Positions 25,268 through 33,838 of a stretch of DNA of 64,000 nt are shown here, in pieces (positions within the stretch are counted from its first letter, which is position 1; each line of letters opens with the position of its first letter). The DNA lies in contig NZ_CP040915.1 in the NCBI RefSeq assembly GCF_006352065.1, positions 4,092,001 through 4,156,000 of the forward strand, in the 5' to 3' direction. The position numbers and the translations under genes are program-made. The notes below the pieces were generated by a model. That model had not been told where the DNA came from, did not search any database, and saw nothing but the letters and a program-made list of their open reading frames with translations. The stretch comes from Georgenia yuyongxinii (GTDB lineage Bacteria; Actinomycetota; Actinomycetes; Actinomycetales; Actinomycetaceae).

Positions 25268-26926
25268 CTACGAAGCGGCGAGAAGCCTGTGGACCTGCTG
25301 GATCGCGATCGACCCCTCCCCGACGGCGGACGCCACCCGCTTGACGGCCCCGTGCCGGACGTCCCCGGCCGCGAAGACGCCGGGCATGCTCGTCTCGAGC
25401 GCCAACGGGCGGCGCCCCAGCGCCACCGATGCCCGGGCGCTCAGGTCTGCGCCGGTCACGACGAAACCGTCGGAGTCCCGTTCCACGGTCGACGGCAGCC
25501 ACTGCGTGTGTGGCTGCGCCCCGATCATGAGGAACAGGTCGTGCGCCTCGACCGTCTCCGCCCCGCCGTGGCGATCACGCAGCACGAGGTGCGCGAGCCA
25601 GCCGTCTCCACCGCCGTCGACCACCTCGGTGCCGGTCCGGACCGCGACGTTCGGCGTCGCCTCGATCTGGCGCACCAGGTAGTGCGACATCCCCGCGGCG
25701 AGGGACCCCGCGCGGATCACGAGAGTGACGCGGCGCGCGTACTCGGCCAGGTGGAGGGCCGCCTGCCCCGCGGAGTTGGCGCCGCCGACGACGTAGACCT
25801 CCTCCCCGGAGACGAGCGGCGCCTCGGCGGCGGCCGCACCGTAGAAGACGCCGGCACCGCGCAACGCCTCCAGGGCGGCGACGTCGAGGTGGCGGTAGGC
25901 GGCTCCCATGGCGAGGACGACCGTACGTCCGGCTGCGACGCCTCCGGTGGCCAGGCTGAGGACGGTCCGGCCCGACTCCCAGCGCAGGGAGCTGACGCGT
26001 TGCATCAAGGCGAACCGGGCCCCGAAGACCCACGCCTGCTCGTAGGCCCGCCGGGCGAGCTCGCCGCCGCTGAGGCCGCGGGGGAAGCCGAGGTAGTTGC
26101 GGATCGAGGAGCTGGATGTGGCCTGCCCCCCGATGCCGCCTGCGTCGATGACCAGGGTGCGCAGGCCCTCCGAGGCGCCGTACACCGCGGCGGACAGGCC
26201 GGCGGGTCCGCAGCCGACGATGACGAGGTCGTGCTCCTCCCCATCGGCGTCGACGGTCGTGCCGGCCGCTACTGCGATCTCCGCGTCGCTGGGATCCTCC
26301 AGAACCCGCCCGTCGGGCAGCACCATGAGCGGCAGCCTCGTGCTCGCACCGGCCGCTGCGAGCAGGGAACGCCCCTTCTCGGAGTCGGCCAGGTGGAAGC
26401 GGTGCGGCATCGCACAGCGGCCGAGCACCTCGCGCAGCTCGTAGGCGCGCCCGGACCACGTCTCGCCGATGACGTCGATCGTGTGGGGCGCGCTGTGGCG
26501 GGCCTCGGCCCAGGTGTGCAGGAAACCCGAGACGGCCTGGTGGAACTGCTCGTCCGGCGGTGCTGCCGGTCGGACCAGGTAGTGGTCCATGTGTCCGGTG
26601 GCGATCGCCTCGAAGACCGCTTCACCGGTCGCGAGCACCCCGACGTGGGACCAGCCGACCAGCAGTGCTCGCCGGGCGTGCGGGAAGAACCGGTGCACCT
26701 CCGCGAGCAGTCGCGTGCCGGGCTCGCCCGCGAGGGTCTCGCCCGCGAGCACGAGGGCGACCTCCTCGCCGTCGGCCACGAGCTCCTCGAGAGCGCCGAG
26801 CGCCTGGTTCCGCGAGCGCAGACAGATGACGCGGTAGTCGCGCTCGTACCGGTTGCGGAGCTCACGCTCGACGGCGTGCAGCAGGCCGGGGTCGTCGTCG
26901 ACCGCGATCAGCAGCGGGCCGCTCAT
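25268..26926 (-). CDS. Receiver-like / thioredoxin-like / TrxR-like FAD oxidoreductase fusion
   Basis: 552 aa. Residues 1-125 resemble a response-regulator receiver (DDDPGLLHAVEREL), but the phosphoacceptor Asp is replaced by Gly62 in LVLAGETLAGEPG. Residues about 145-225 form a thioredoxin/glutaredoxin-like domain (IDVIGETWSGRAYELREVL, LPLMVLPDGRVL). From about 230 a TrxR-like oxidoreductase follows, with FAD motif VGCGPAGLSAAVYG, NAD motif VVGGANSAGQAALHLAE and C-terminal GVFAAGDVRHGAVKR. The CxxC expected in thioredoxin reductase is replaced by the Ala-rich GAAAAEAPLV. It should bind FAD and NADPH but not reduce thioredoxin. ATG 26926 was chosen over an upstream GTG. Confidence 0.88.
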   Translation of the reverse strand: MSGPLLIAVDDDPGLLHAVERELRNRYERDYRVICLRSRNQALGALEELVADGEEVALVLAGETLAGEPGTRLLAEVHRFFPHARRALLVGWSHVGVLATGEAVFEAIATGHMDHYLVRPAAPPDEQFHQAVSGFLHTWAEARHSAPHTIDVIGETWSGRAYELREVLGRCAMPHRFHLADSEKGRSLLAAAGASTRLPLMVLPDGRVLEDPSDAEIAVAAGTTVDADGEEHDLVIVGCGPAGLSAAVYGASEGLRTLVIDAGGIGGQATSSSSIRNYLGFPRGLSGGELARRAYEQAWVFGARFALMQRVSSLRWESGRTVLSLATGGVAAGRTVVLAMGAAYRHLDVAALEALRGAGVFYGAAAAEAPLVSGEEVYVVGGANSAGQAALHLAEYARRVTLVIRAGSLAAGMSHYLVRQIEATPNVAVRTGTEVVDGGGDGWLAHLVLRDRHGGAETVEAHDLFLMIGAQPHTQWLPSTVERDSDGFVVTGADLSARASVALGRRPLALETSMPGVFAAGDVRHGAVKRVASAVGEGSIAIQQVHRLLAAS

Positions 26927-27088
26927 GGCTGCTGGTCGTGGTGCCGGGCACGTCCCACCCACACGCGTCAGATCGTAGGAGGGGAGGCCCGGCGGCGCCA
27001 GGGTGGGTCACCGGGCCGGTCTCACATCGTCAGCACCGCGTACGAGACTCGATAGGCGCCTGCCTTGCATCGGGATCGTGGCGGCAAG

Positions 27089-27415
27089 TCAGGCGCGGTC
27101 CGCGCGAAGCAGTGGCAAGTCGAGGTCATATGCCAGCACGACGGCCCGGGCGAGCTGCTTCTCCTGGTCTGCGGTCAAGAAGCCGATCGTGCGTCCGACC
27201 AGTTGCGAGGGGACGGTGACGACGTTGTCGAGCGAGGCCACGCACTCGTGGTCGAGTCCGTTGTGCGGGCCCAGCCGGACCTCGCTAGTCAGGCCCTTGA
27301 TGGTGGAGGTGACGGGTGCGACAGTGACCTTGGTCATTGCCGAGCGGGCTGCTTCACGAGTGAGCACGACGGCTGGTCGGGCCTTGTCGAGGTGCATCAG
27401 GCAGATCTCATGCAC
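27089..27415 (-). CDS. mazF: MazF-family toxin endoribonuclease
   Basis: 108 aa. It has the PemK/MazF core: ARPAVVLTREAARSAMTKVT, VAPVTSTIKGLTSEVRLG, GLDHECVASLDNVVTVP and VGRTIGFL. It resembles the mycobacterial MazF forms with a short N-terminus that starts almost directly at the first strand. It would cleave RNA at a short sequence when freed from its antitoxin. It starts at ATG 27415, 3 bp after the antitoxin stop. The 160-bp gap downstream (26927-27088) is empty. Confidence 0.9.
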   Translation of the reverse strand: MHEICLMHLDKARPAVVLTREAARSAMTKVTVAPVTSTIKGLTSEVRLGPHNGLDHECVASLDNVVTVPSQLVGRTIGFLTADQEKQLARAVVLAYDLDLPLLRADRA

Positions 27416-27418
27416 GGC

Positions 27419-27652
27419 TCACTCCTCGAGGTCGACCCGGCCTACGGTCCAGTTCACGAGTGGATCGAGGTCGTCCGCCGGTCCCTTCTCTCGAAGACTG
27501 GCAGCGTCCTGCTCTGCGAGGAGCAGCCGCATCTCGCGCTCCAGGGCGCTGGCAACCAGGCTGGCACGACTCGTGGCCTTGCCGGAGGCCACGGCTCGGT
27601 CGAGGAAGGCGACCATCTCGTCGGGGAGCCGGACGGCGATCTGGGTGCTCAC
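27419..27652 (-). CDS. mazE: MazE-family ribbon-helix-helix antitoxin
   Basis: 77 aa. The N-terminal IAVRLPDEMVAFLDRAVASG is a ribbon-helix-helix DNA-binding domain. The acidic C-terminus PADDLDPLVNWTVGRVDLEE is the likely toxin-neutralising arm. Antitoxins of this type repress their own promoter. The start at 27652 is close to a spaced ATACC/GGTAT inverted repeat. Together with the toxin it forms a complete module. Confidence 0.88.
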   Translation of the reverse strand: MSTQIAVRLPDEMVAFLDRAVASGKATSRASLVASALEREMRLLLAEQDAASLREKGPADDLDPLVNWTVGRVDLEE

Positions 27653-27661
27653 AACTCCATG

Positions 27662-27688
27662 ATACCGGCGTGAATCCCAAGTTGGTAT
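27662..27688. promoter_or_regulatory. Possible MazE autoregulatory site
   Basis: ATACC and GGTAT form an inverted repeat with a 17-bp spacer, beginning 10 bp upstream of the antitoxin start. The arms are short, so the assignment is tentative. Confidence 0.3.
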
Positions 27689-27794
27689 GCTCTGGCGGCT
27701 CAGGCATGGTGGTCAGGCGTGGCCCCCTACGGAGCCCAAAACGGCCGCCAAGGATCGGGCCGGTTGACCGTCACCGAGGCAGGAGACGTCCCTT

Positions 27795-28415
27795 GTGAAG
27801 GCCGACCTCAAGAAAGAGATCGCCACCTACACCGCTCCGCACGGACGGTTCGCGATCGTGACCGTGCCCGCGTTGCAGTTCCTCATGATCGATGGGCACG
27901 GCGACCCCAACACGTCCCAGGTGTACGAGGACGCCGTGACGACGATCTTTCCGGTCGCCTACAAGCTGAAGTTCCTCAGCAAGGGCGACCTGGGTCGTGA
28001 CTATTCGGTGATGCCGCTCGAAGCCCTCTGGTGGTCCGACGACATGGCATCCTTCACCAGCGCCCGGGACAAGTCGCGCTGGGACTGGACGCTGATGAAC
28101 CTGGTCCCCGCCTGGATCACGCCAGCACACCTCGCCACCGCATGCGGGACGGTCGCTCGCAAGGGCGGCGCGCTGCTGCTCGAGGACGTCCGCCTCGAAC
28201 GCCTCGACGAGGGCCTGAGCGTGCAAACCCTCCACGTGGGTCCGTACGACGACGAAGCGCCGGTCCTCGACGCGATGCACAACGAGTTCATACCCGCCCA
28301 TTCCCTGCGCATGACCGGGAAGCATCACGAGATCTACCTCAGCGACTTCCGCCGCACGCCGGCGAGCAAGCTCAAGACGATCCTGCGTCAGCCCGTCGGG
28401 GGTGCCGGCGCGTAG
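27795..28415 (+). CDS. GyrI-like small-molecule-binding domain protein
   Basis: 206 aa. The full length is a GyrI/SOUL-like fold: IVTVPALQFLMIDGHGDPNT at the N-terminus, KLKFLSKGDLGRDYSVMPLEALWW in the middle, VQTLHVGPYDDEAPVLDAM and KHHEIYLSDFRRTPASKLKTILR at the end. Standalone proteins of this type bind or hydrolyse small hydrophobic compounds and can protect against drugs. No DNA-binding domain is present. GTG 27795 follows AGGAGA. The C-terminus is 27 bp from the convergent Arr gene. Confidence 0.9.
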   Translation: MKADLKKEIATYTAPHGRFAIVTVPALQFLMIDGHGDPNTSQVYEDAVTTIFPVAYKLKFLSKGDLGRDYSVMPLEALWWSDDMASFTSARDKSRWDWTLMNLVPAWITPAHLATACGTVARKGGALLLEDVRLERLDEGLSVQTLHVGPYDDEAPVLDAMHNEFIPAHSLRMTGKHHEIYLSDFRRTPASKLKTILRQPVGGAGA

Positions 28416-28442
28416 GCGCCCGATCGACAGCTGCTGGTGGGC

Positions 28443-28868
28443 CTATTCGTTGATCGCCTCGATACCCAGCCGCTTGAGTTCCTCGAGATGGTCCAGCATG
28501 GCCTTGACGATCCGCGGGGGGTGCCCCGTCCAGTTCTGCACCTCACCGACCACCCGCAGCGGCTGCCGAGTGCGATATGACCTGGTCGGGTTGCCCGGGA
28601 ACTTCTTGTCGGTGAGGTTCGGGTCGTCTTCGATGGGGCCGGTGGGTTCCACGCGGTAGATCCGCCCGCGCCCTTCGCCTGTGGCCAGCTCCGCTCCCCA
28701 GGTCGCCGCCTCAAGGGTTGCGGTCAGGTAGATGAAGTTCGCCTTCTTCCGCTCGCCGTAATTGGAGCTGTAGCCAGGTTCCAGGAGGTCTCCGACCATC
28801 AGGTCAGCTCTGGTGCCGTGGTAGTAGGGCCCGGGGTCCTGCTCTCGCGGGGCGTCGGCACGGTCCAT
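28443..28868 (-). CDS. arr: Rifampin ADP-ribosyltransferase (Arr)
   Basis: 141 aa. Arr enzymes inactivate rifamycins by transferring ADP-ribose from NAD+ to the C23 hydroxyl. Conserved blocks are GPYYHGTRADLMVGD, AATWGAELA, YRVEPTGPIEDDPNLTD, FPGNPTRSYRT, PLRVVGEVQNWTGHPP and MLDHLEELKRLG. The residues His17, Tyr47 and Asp82 have the same spacing as the H19-Y49-D84 set of M. smegmatis Arr. I chose ATG 28868 because it gives the normal family length; the frame is open further upstream over the photolyase gene. It is chromosomal, with no integron or transposon around it. Confidence 0.93.
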   Translation of the reverse strand: MDRADAPREQDPGPYYHGTRADLMVGDLLEPGYSSNYGERKKANFIYLTATLEAATWGAELATGEGRGRIYRVEPTGPIEDDPNLTDKKFPGNPTRSYRTRQPLRVVGEVQNWTGHPPRIVKAMLDHLEELKRLGIEAINE

Positions 28869-28946
28869 CCGCCGAGCCTGCACGAGCCGAAGGGTTGCCC
28901 GCACCCCGACGCGCGTGTTGCTGGCCGGGCCCCGAGGATGGCGGTC

Positions 28947-30344
28947 ATGACCGCGTTGCTCTGGCTCCGTCGGGACCTTCGGCTGCACGACCTCCCGGCG
29001 CTGCTCGCGGCGCACGAGTCGGACGGCGACGTCCTGCCGGCGTTCGTCGCGGACCCGACATTGCTGGCCTCGGCGGGGCCGGTGCGCCGGGCCCACCTTG
29101 CCGCGGCGCTGGGCGCCCTCGACGCGTCGTACGACGGCGCGCTGGTGGTCCGCGTGGGTCGCCCCGAGACCGAGGTCCCGGCCCTCGTCCGAGAGATCGG
29201 CGCCGCGAGCGTCCATGTCAGCCGGGAGAGCACGCCGTACGGGCGGCGCCGCGACCGCCGGGTCGAGCGCGCCTTGGGGGATGTCCCGCTCGTGGCCACC
29301 GGCACGCCCTACGCCGTCGGCCCGGGGTTGGTGCGCAAGGCGGACGGCGCGCCGTTCCAGGTGTTCACCCCGTTCTCCCGCGTGTGGCGGGAGCACGGCT
29401 GGCCCTCGCCCGCACCGGTCCCCGCCCGCCTGGCGTGGCACCGGACGGTCGAGTCGGCACCGCTGCCCTGGGACGAGGACCCGGCCACCGCCGTCGTGCC
29501 CACCGGTGAGGCCGCAGCCCGAGCTCGGTGGGAAGAGTTCCTCGAGGACGACCTCGCGGACTACGACCGCAACCGTGACCGCCCGGACCTGGATGCCACG
29601 TCGCAGATGTCGGTGCACCTCAAGAACGGCACGATCCACCCGCGCACGATGCTCGCAGACATCGCTGCCCACCCGGCAGGAAGGTCGGAGGGCGCCCGGC
29701 GGTTCGTCGCCGAGCTGTGCTGGAGGGAGTTCTACGCCGACGTGCTCTGGCATCGCCCGGACTCCGCCTGGGACGACCTGCGTGATGACCTGCGCGGCAT
29801 GGCGTACGAGGACCCGGCAGGTGCCGCGGCGGCCCCCGTCCGCGCATGGCAGGAGGGCCGGACGGGGTATCCGTTCGTCGACGCCGGCATGCGCCAGCTC
29901 CTCACCGAAGGGTGGATGCACAACCGGGTACGGATGGTCGTGGCGAGCTTCCTCGTCAAGGACCTGCACGTGTGGTGGCCGCACGGCGCGCGGTACTTCC
30001 TCGAGCACCTCCGCGATGGCGACATCGCCTCGAACAACCACGGCTGGCAGTGGGTGGCGGGTACCGGCACGGACGCCGCGCCCTACTTCCGCGTGTTCAA
30101 CCCGGTCACCCAGGGCGAGCGGTACGACCCCGAGGGAGTGTACGTGCGCCGGTACGTGCCCGAGCTGGCCCACATCCCGGGCGTCGCGGTGCACCAGCCG
30201 TGGCGCGTGCCGGATGGTCTGGACCACGGGTATCCCGAGCGGATCGTCGATCATGCCTCGGAGCGGGCGGAGGCGCTGGGGCGCTACGAGGCTGCGCGTG
30301 CGACCAGACCCGCAGGTGTACGCAGGAGCGCCAGCACTTCCTAG
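28947..30344 (+). CDS. phrB: Deoxyribodipyrimidine photo-lyase
   Basis: 465 aa flavoprotein of the cryptochrome/photolyase family, repairing UV-induced cyclobutane dimers with blue light. The N-terminal antenna domain begins LLWLRRDLRLHDLPALLAA. The C-terminal FAD domain has ELCWREFYADVLW, TGYPFVDAGMRQLL, MHNRVRMVVASFLVKDL and the signature HLRDGDIASNNHGWQW followed by PYFRVFNP. ATG 28947 was taken because GAGG sits 9-10 nt upstream; ATG 28938 is too close to it. It diverges from arr with a 78-bp gap. The 261-bp gap to the next gene (30345-30605) shows no gene or clear hairpin. Confidence 0.93.
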   Translation: MTALLWLRRDLRLHDLPALLAAHESDGDVLPAFVADPTLLASAGPVRRAHLAAALGALDASYDGALVVRVGRPETEVPALVREIGAASVHVSRESTPYGRRRDRRVERALGDVPLVATGTPYAVGPGLVRKADGAPFQVFTPFSRVWREHGWPSPAPVPARLAWHRTVESAPLPWDEDPATAVVPTGEAAARARWEEFLEDDLADYDRNRDRPDLDATSQMSVHLKNGTIHPRTMLADIAAHPAGRSEGARRFVAELCWREFYADVLWHRPDSAWDDLRDDLRGMAYEDPAGAAAAPVRAWQEGRTGYPFVDAGMRQLLTEGWMHNRVRMVVASFLVKDLHVWWPHGARYFLEHLRDGDIASNNHGWQWVAGTGTDAAPYFRVFNPVTQGERYDPEGVYVRRYVPELAHIPGVAVHQPWRVPDGLDHGYPERIVDHASERAEALGRYEAARATRPAGVRRSASTS

Positions 30345-30605
30345 TGGAGCATTGCCGTTTGCCTACGATGCACTGATCCTGCAAAAAGGCGGCCGCTCTG
30401 AGCACGGTTCTGCATCTGTGGTGGGACGTTGTTCCCGCAAGAAACTTGCCGCGCGCGGCGGCGAGGTCGCCCGGCAATATGATCCGCACCATGAGCGAGC
30501 AGGACGGTCAGCCCGCCGCGCGACCGAAGCAAGGCGACTGGCGGCGAAGCGGGGCCCCGCGGTTCTCAGGCTCGACGCCTGTCCGGGCCACTGAACGTCA
30601 GCACT

Positions 30606-31205
30606 TTGCCGTTCCCGCTCACCCCGTCGGACGTCGATGTCTGGCGGCACGACGATCAGAGCGGCCGAGTGATAGTCGAAGCACCTCCACGCACCGACCT
30701 CTACGTCAATCCGGGCGGCCAGGGCTCTGCAGATGCGGAGTCGATGCTCAACGCAGCGACCCTTGTCGGGACGCCCCCCGGCGGCGATTTTCAGTTCAGC
30801 GCGCGGGTGAGTCCGGACTTCCGAGCGCAGTTCGACGCCGGGGTGCTGCTGCTGTGGATCGACGAGCCGCACTGGGCCAAGTTCTGTTTCGAGTTCTCTC
30901 CCGCGTCAGATCCCATCGTGGTCTCGGTCGTCACTCGAGTTGTCTCCGATGATGCCAATGCCTTTGTCGTTCAGGACCGGTCGGTGTGGTTGCGCATCTG
31001 CCGCGTTGATCACGTCTATGCGTTCCACGCATCGAGCGACGGCACCCGGTGGCAGCTGATCCGCGTCTTCGGAATGGGAGACGCGGTGTCCGAGCACCGC
31101 AAGGGTTTCGAGGCCCAGTCACCTAACGGGGACGGCTGCACCGTGACCTTCAACGAGATTCGATTCTCCCGCCAGAGTCTCGCGGATCTTCGCGACGGTT
31201 CCTGA
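30606..31205 (+). CDS. DUF1349 (YesU-like, concanavalin A-like fold) protein
   Basis: 199 aa. Family pieces: LPFPLTPSDVDVWRHD, PRTDLYVNPGGQG, FQFSARVSPDFRAQFDAGVL, EPHWAKFCFEFS and RICRVDHVYAFHASSDGTRWQ. These proteins adopt a lectin-like beta sandwich and may bind carbohydrate; no signal peptide is present, so this one is cytoplasmic. The start is TTG 30606 (LPFPL), the position where homologues begin their conserved region. It faces the sugar operon convergently, with 148 bp of unassigned sequence between. Confidence 0.85.
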   Translation: MPFPLTPSDVDVWRHDDQSGRVIVEAPPRTDLYVNPGGQGSADAESMLNAATLVGTPPGGDFQFSARVSPDFRAQFDAGVLLLWIDEPHWAKFCFEFSPASDPIVVSVVTRVVSDDANAFVVQDRSVWLRICRVDHVYAFHASSDGTRWQLIRVFGMGDAVSEHRKGFEAQSPNGDGCTVTFNEIRFSRQSLADLRDGS

Positions 31206-31353
31206 CATTCGCGGCGTTCGCAGGCATGGAGCGGTCGTCGTCGCTCGTCCGGGCCGTGAAGGCGCCGAACCCCGTCATGCGGGCGCAGCGCAGTCGGTCG
31301 CCCCCCGGACCGCACCCCTGCGCGGCGCCGGTGTCGTTCTGGCGGAGTCGGGG

Positions 31354-32058
31354 TCAGTGCTGGCCGTAGACGTTCTGGTAGCGCTCGAAGAGACTCGCCA
31401 CCTGCGCGTCGGGGATAGGAATTGGCTCGCCGAGCTGGCGGGAGATGTGCACGGTGCGAGCGACCTCCTCGCACATCACCGCGGCCTTGACCGCGGCGCG
31501 GGCATCCTTGCCAACGGTGAAGGGGCCGTGGTTGCGCATGAGCACGGCCTTCGACCGGGAGCCCCGCAGCGTCTCGACGATGCCGCGGCCGATGGAGTCG
31601 TCCCCGATCAGCGCGAACGGGCCGACCGGGATGTCCCCGCCGAACTCGTCCGCCATCATCGTCAGCACGCACGGGATCGCCTCACCGCGCGCGGCCCACG
31701 CGGCGGCGTAGGTGGAGTGAGTGTGCACCACCCCGCCCACCTCGGGCATGTGCCGGTAGACGTAGGCGTGCGCGGCGGTGTCGGAGGACGGCTGCAGCGA
31801 CGCCGCCGTGCCATCGTCGATCTTGGCGCCGTCCAGGTCACATACCACCATGACCTCCGGTGCGAGGTCGTCGTAGGAGACCCCAGACGGCTTGATGACG
31901 AACAAGTCGGTGCCCGGCACCCGTTCGGACACGTTGCCGGCCGTCCACACCACCAGCTCGTAGCGGGGCAGCTCCGCATGCAAGGCGGCCACCCTCTCGC
32001 GGGTCGCCGCGATGGCCTTCTGGATCTCGGAGGAGAGTTCAATCAGCACCGTAGTCAT
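31354..32058 (-). CDS. araD: L-ribulose-5-phosphate 4-epimerase
   Basis: Zinc-dependent epimerase of the class II aldolase family, converting L-ribulose 5-phosphate to D-xylulose 5-phosphate; 234 aa. Motifs: VVWTAGNVSERVPGTDLFVI, KPSGVSYDDL, the metal-binding VVHTHSTYAAAWAA and LMRNHGPFTVGKDA. The C-terminal RYQNVYGQH is typical of AraD. ATG 32058 overlaps the kinase stop (ATGA). It is the last gene of the operon and delivers the product to the pentose phosphate pathway. Confidence 0.95.
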   Translation of the reverse strand: MTTVLIELSSEIQKAIAATRERVAALHAELPRYELVVWTAGNVSERVPGTDLFVIKPSGVSYDDLAPEVMVVCDLDGAKIDDGTAASLQPSSDTAAHAYVYRHMPEVGGVVHTHSTYAAAWAARGEAIPCVLTMMADEFGGDIPVGPFALIGDDSIGRGIVETLRGSRSKAVLMRNHGPFTVGKDARAAVKAAVMCEEVARTVHISRQLGEPIPIPDAQVASLFERYQNVYGQH

Positions 32059-33782
32059 CGCGCACCTCCCAGGAGTTCGGCCACGTCCGCGTCGACGTCC
32101 TGCACCGTGACATTCCGAGCCAGGGCCTTGCGGCGCAGCCGCTTGAGTCGGCGCATGACGTCGTTGCCGCCGCGGCCGAAGTGGTCGTGCAGAGCGGTGT
32201 ACTCCGCGTACAGGTCGTCGTAGGCCAGCGCGGCGTCCTCGTCGGGCGTGTACGCGGCGACCGTGCGCCGCCCCATCGCGCGGGCCGCGGTTCGCACGTC
32301 CGGGTACGCCCCGGCCGCCACGGCGGCGTGGATCGCCGAGCCCAGCGCCGGGCCCTGCTCGGACATGATGGTGGACAGCGGCAGGCGGGTGATGTCGGAG
32401 TACATCTGCATGAGGAACCGGTTCTTCAGCAGACCCCCGGCCACGACCAGCTCCCTCACCGGTACCCCGGCGCCGTCGAAGGCCTCGACGATGGTGCGGG
32501 TCCCGAACGCGGTGGCCTCGAGCAGGGCCCGGTAGACCTCCTCCGGGCGTGTGGCCAGCGTGAGGCCCAGGACGAGGCCGCTCAGCTCGTGGTCCACCAG
32601 GACCGACCGGTTGCCCGAGTGCCAGTCCAGCGCGACCAGGCCGTGCCCGCCGACCGGCAGGGCGGCGGCCTTCTCGGTCAGCAGCTCGTGCACGGACAGG
32701 CCGCGCCGCTGTGCCTCGGCGGTGTACTCGGACGGGACGGCGTTGTTGACAAACCAGGCGAATATGTCCCCGACTCCGGACTGGCCGGCTTCGTAGCCCC
32801 AGACGTCCTCGATGATGCCGCCCTTGACGACGCCGCACATGCCCGGCACCTCGGCCAGGCGCTCACCGTTCATCACGTGGCACGTCGAGGTGCCCATGAT
32901 CGCGACCATCTGGCCCGGTTCCACGGCGTTCGCGGCCGGCGCGGTCACGTGCGCGTCGACGTTGCCGACGGCGACGGCGATGCCTTCGGGCAGCCCGGTC
33001 CAGTCGGCCGCCTGCGCTGAGAGCCGCCCGGCGGTGTGGCCGAGCTGGCCGATGGTGTGCTCGACCTTCTCGGCGACGAAGTCGGTGAAGTCGGGGTTGA
33101 GCTGGCCGAGGAACTCCCGCGACGGGTATTGCCCGTCCTGGTAGATGCCCTTGTACCCGGCCGTGCACGCGTTGCGAACGTACTCCCCGGTCAGCTGCCA
33201 GACGATCCAGTCCGCCGCCTCGACCCAGCGGGCCATCGCGTCGTAGACCTCGCGGTCCTCCTCTAGCAGCTGCAGGCCCTTGGCGAACTCCCACTCCGAG
33301 GAGATGAACCCGCCGTAGCGCTTGATCCACTCCTCGCCGCGGGCATGGGCCAGCTCGTTGATGCGGTCCGCCTGCCCCTGCGCGGCGTGGTGCTTCCAGA
33401 GCTTGACGTATGCGTGCGGGCGCCCGGCGAACTGCTCAAGCTCACACAGCGGCGTCCCGTCCTGCGTCGTCGGCACCATGGTGCACGCAGTGAAGTCCGT
33501 CCCGATCCCGACCACGTCTGCGGGGTCCACCCCGGCCGCCTCGATCGCCGCCGGCACCGCGACCTTGAGCACCTCGACGTAGTCCGCCGGGTTCTGCAGC
33601 GCCCACTCCGGCGGGAGCTCCTCGTCCTCGTGCGCCGACAGCACCCGGTCCATCACCGCGTGCGGGTACTCGTGCACCGCGCTGCCCAGCTCCACACCGT
33701 CCGACACCCGCACGACCACCGCACGGCCGGACAACGTCCCGTAGTCGATCCCGACGACCAGCGCGGTGCTCTCGTTGATCAT
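32055..33782 (-). CDS. araB: Ribulokinase (FGGY family)
   Basis: 575 aa kinase phosphorylating L-ribulose with ATP. It opens LVVGIDYGTLSGRAVVVRV, contains GIGTDFTACTMVPT, DWIVWQLTGEYVRNACTAGYK and GTSTCHVMNGE, and has the C-terminal ATP-site motif ELVVAGGLLKNRFLMQMYSD. Length and motifs fit AraB rather than xylulokinase. ATG 33782 follows AAGGAGAC. Because no L-arabinose isomerase is in the operon, the L-ribulose it uses is probably made by the cupin isomerase at the other end of the operon. Confidence 0.94.
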   Translation of the reverse strand: MINESTALVVGIDYGTLSGRAVVVRVSDGVELGSAVHEYPHAVMDRVLSAHEDEELPPEWALQNPADYVEVLKVAVPAAIEAAGVDPADVVGIGTDFTACTMVPTTQDGTPLCELEQFAGRPHAYVKLWKHHAAQGQADRINELAHARGEEWIKRYGGFISSEWEFAKGLQLLEEDREVYDAMARWVEAADWIVWQLTGEYVRNACTAGYKGIYQDGQYPSREFLGQLNPDFTDFVAEKVEHTIGQLGHTAGRLSAQAADWTGLPEGIAVAVGNVDAHVTAPAANAVEPGQMVAIMGTSTCHVMNGERLAEVPGMCGVVKGGIIEDVWGYEAGQSGVGDIFAWFVNNAVPSEYTAEAQRRGLSVHELLTEKAAALPVGGHGLVALDWHSGNRSVLVDHELSGLVLGLTLATRPEEVYRALLEATAFGTRTIVEAFDGAGVPVRELVVAGGLLKNRFLMQMYSDITRLPLSTIMSEQGPALGSAIHAAVAAGAYPDVRTAARAMGRRTVAAYTPDEDAALAYDDLYAEYTALHDHFGRGGNDVMRRLKRLRRKALARNVTVQDVDADVAELLGGAR

Positions 33783-33838
33783 TTGCTGTCTCCTTGTGAT
33801 TCGGATTCGTGCGGGCATTGCTCGTGCGAGGGTGGACT

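Noticed and set aside
28443-30254. 603-codon minus-strand frame containing Arr
   Set aside because: Only the last 141 codons are Arr; the rest is antisense to the photolyase.
30345-30605. Short frames between photolyase and DUF1349 genes
   Set aside because: All overlap in different frames with no family match or ribosome binding site.
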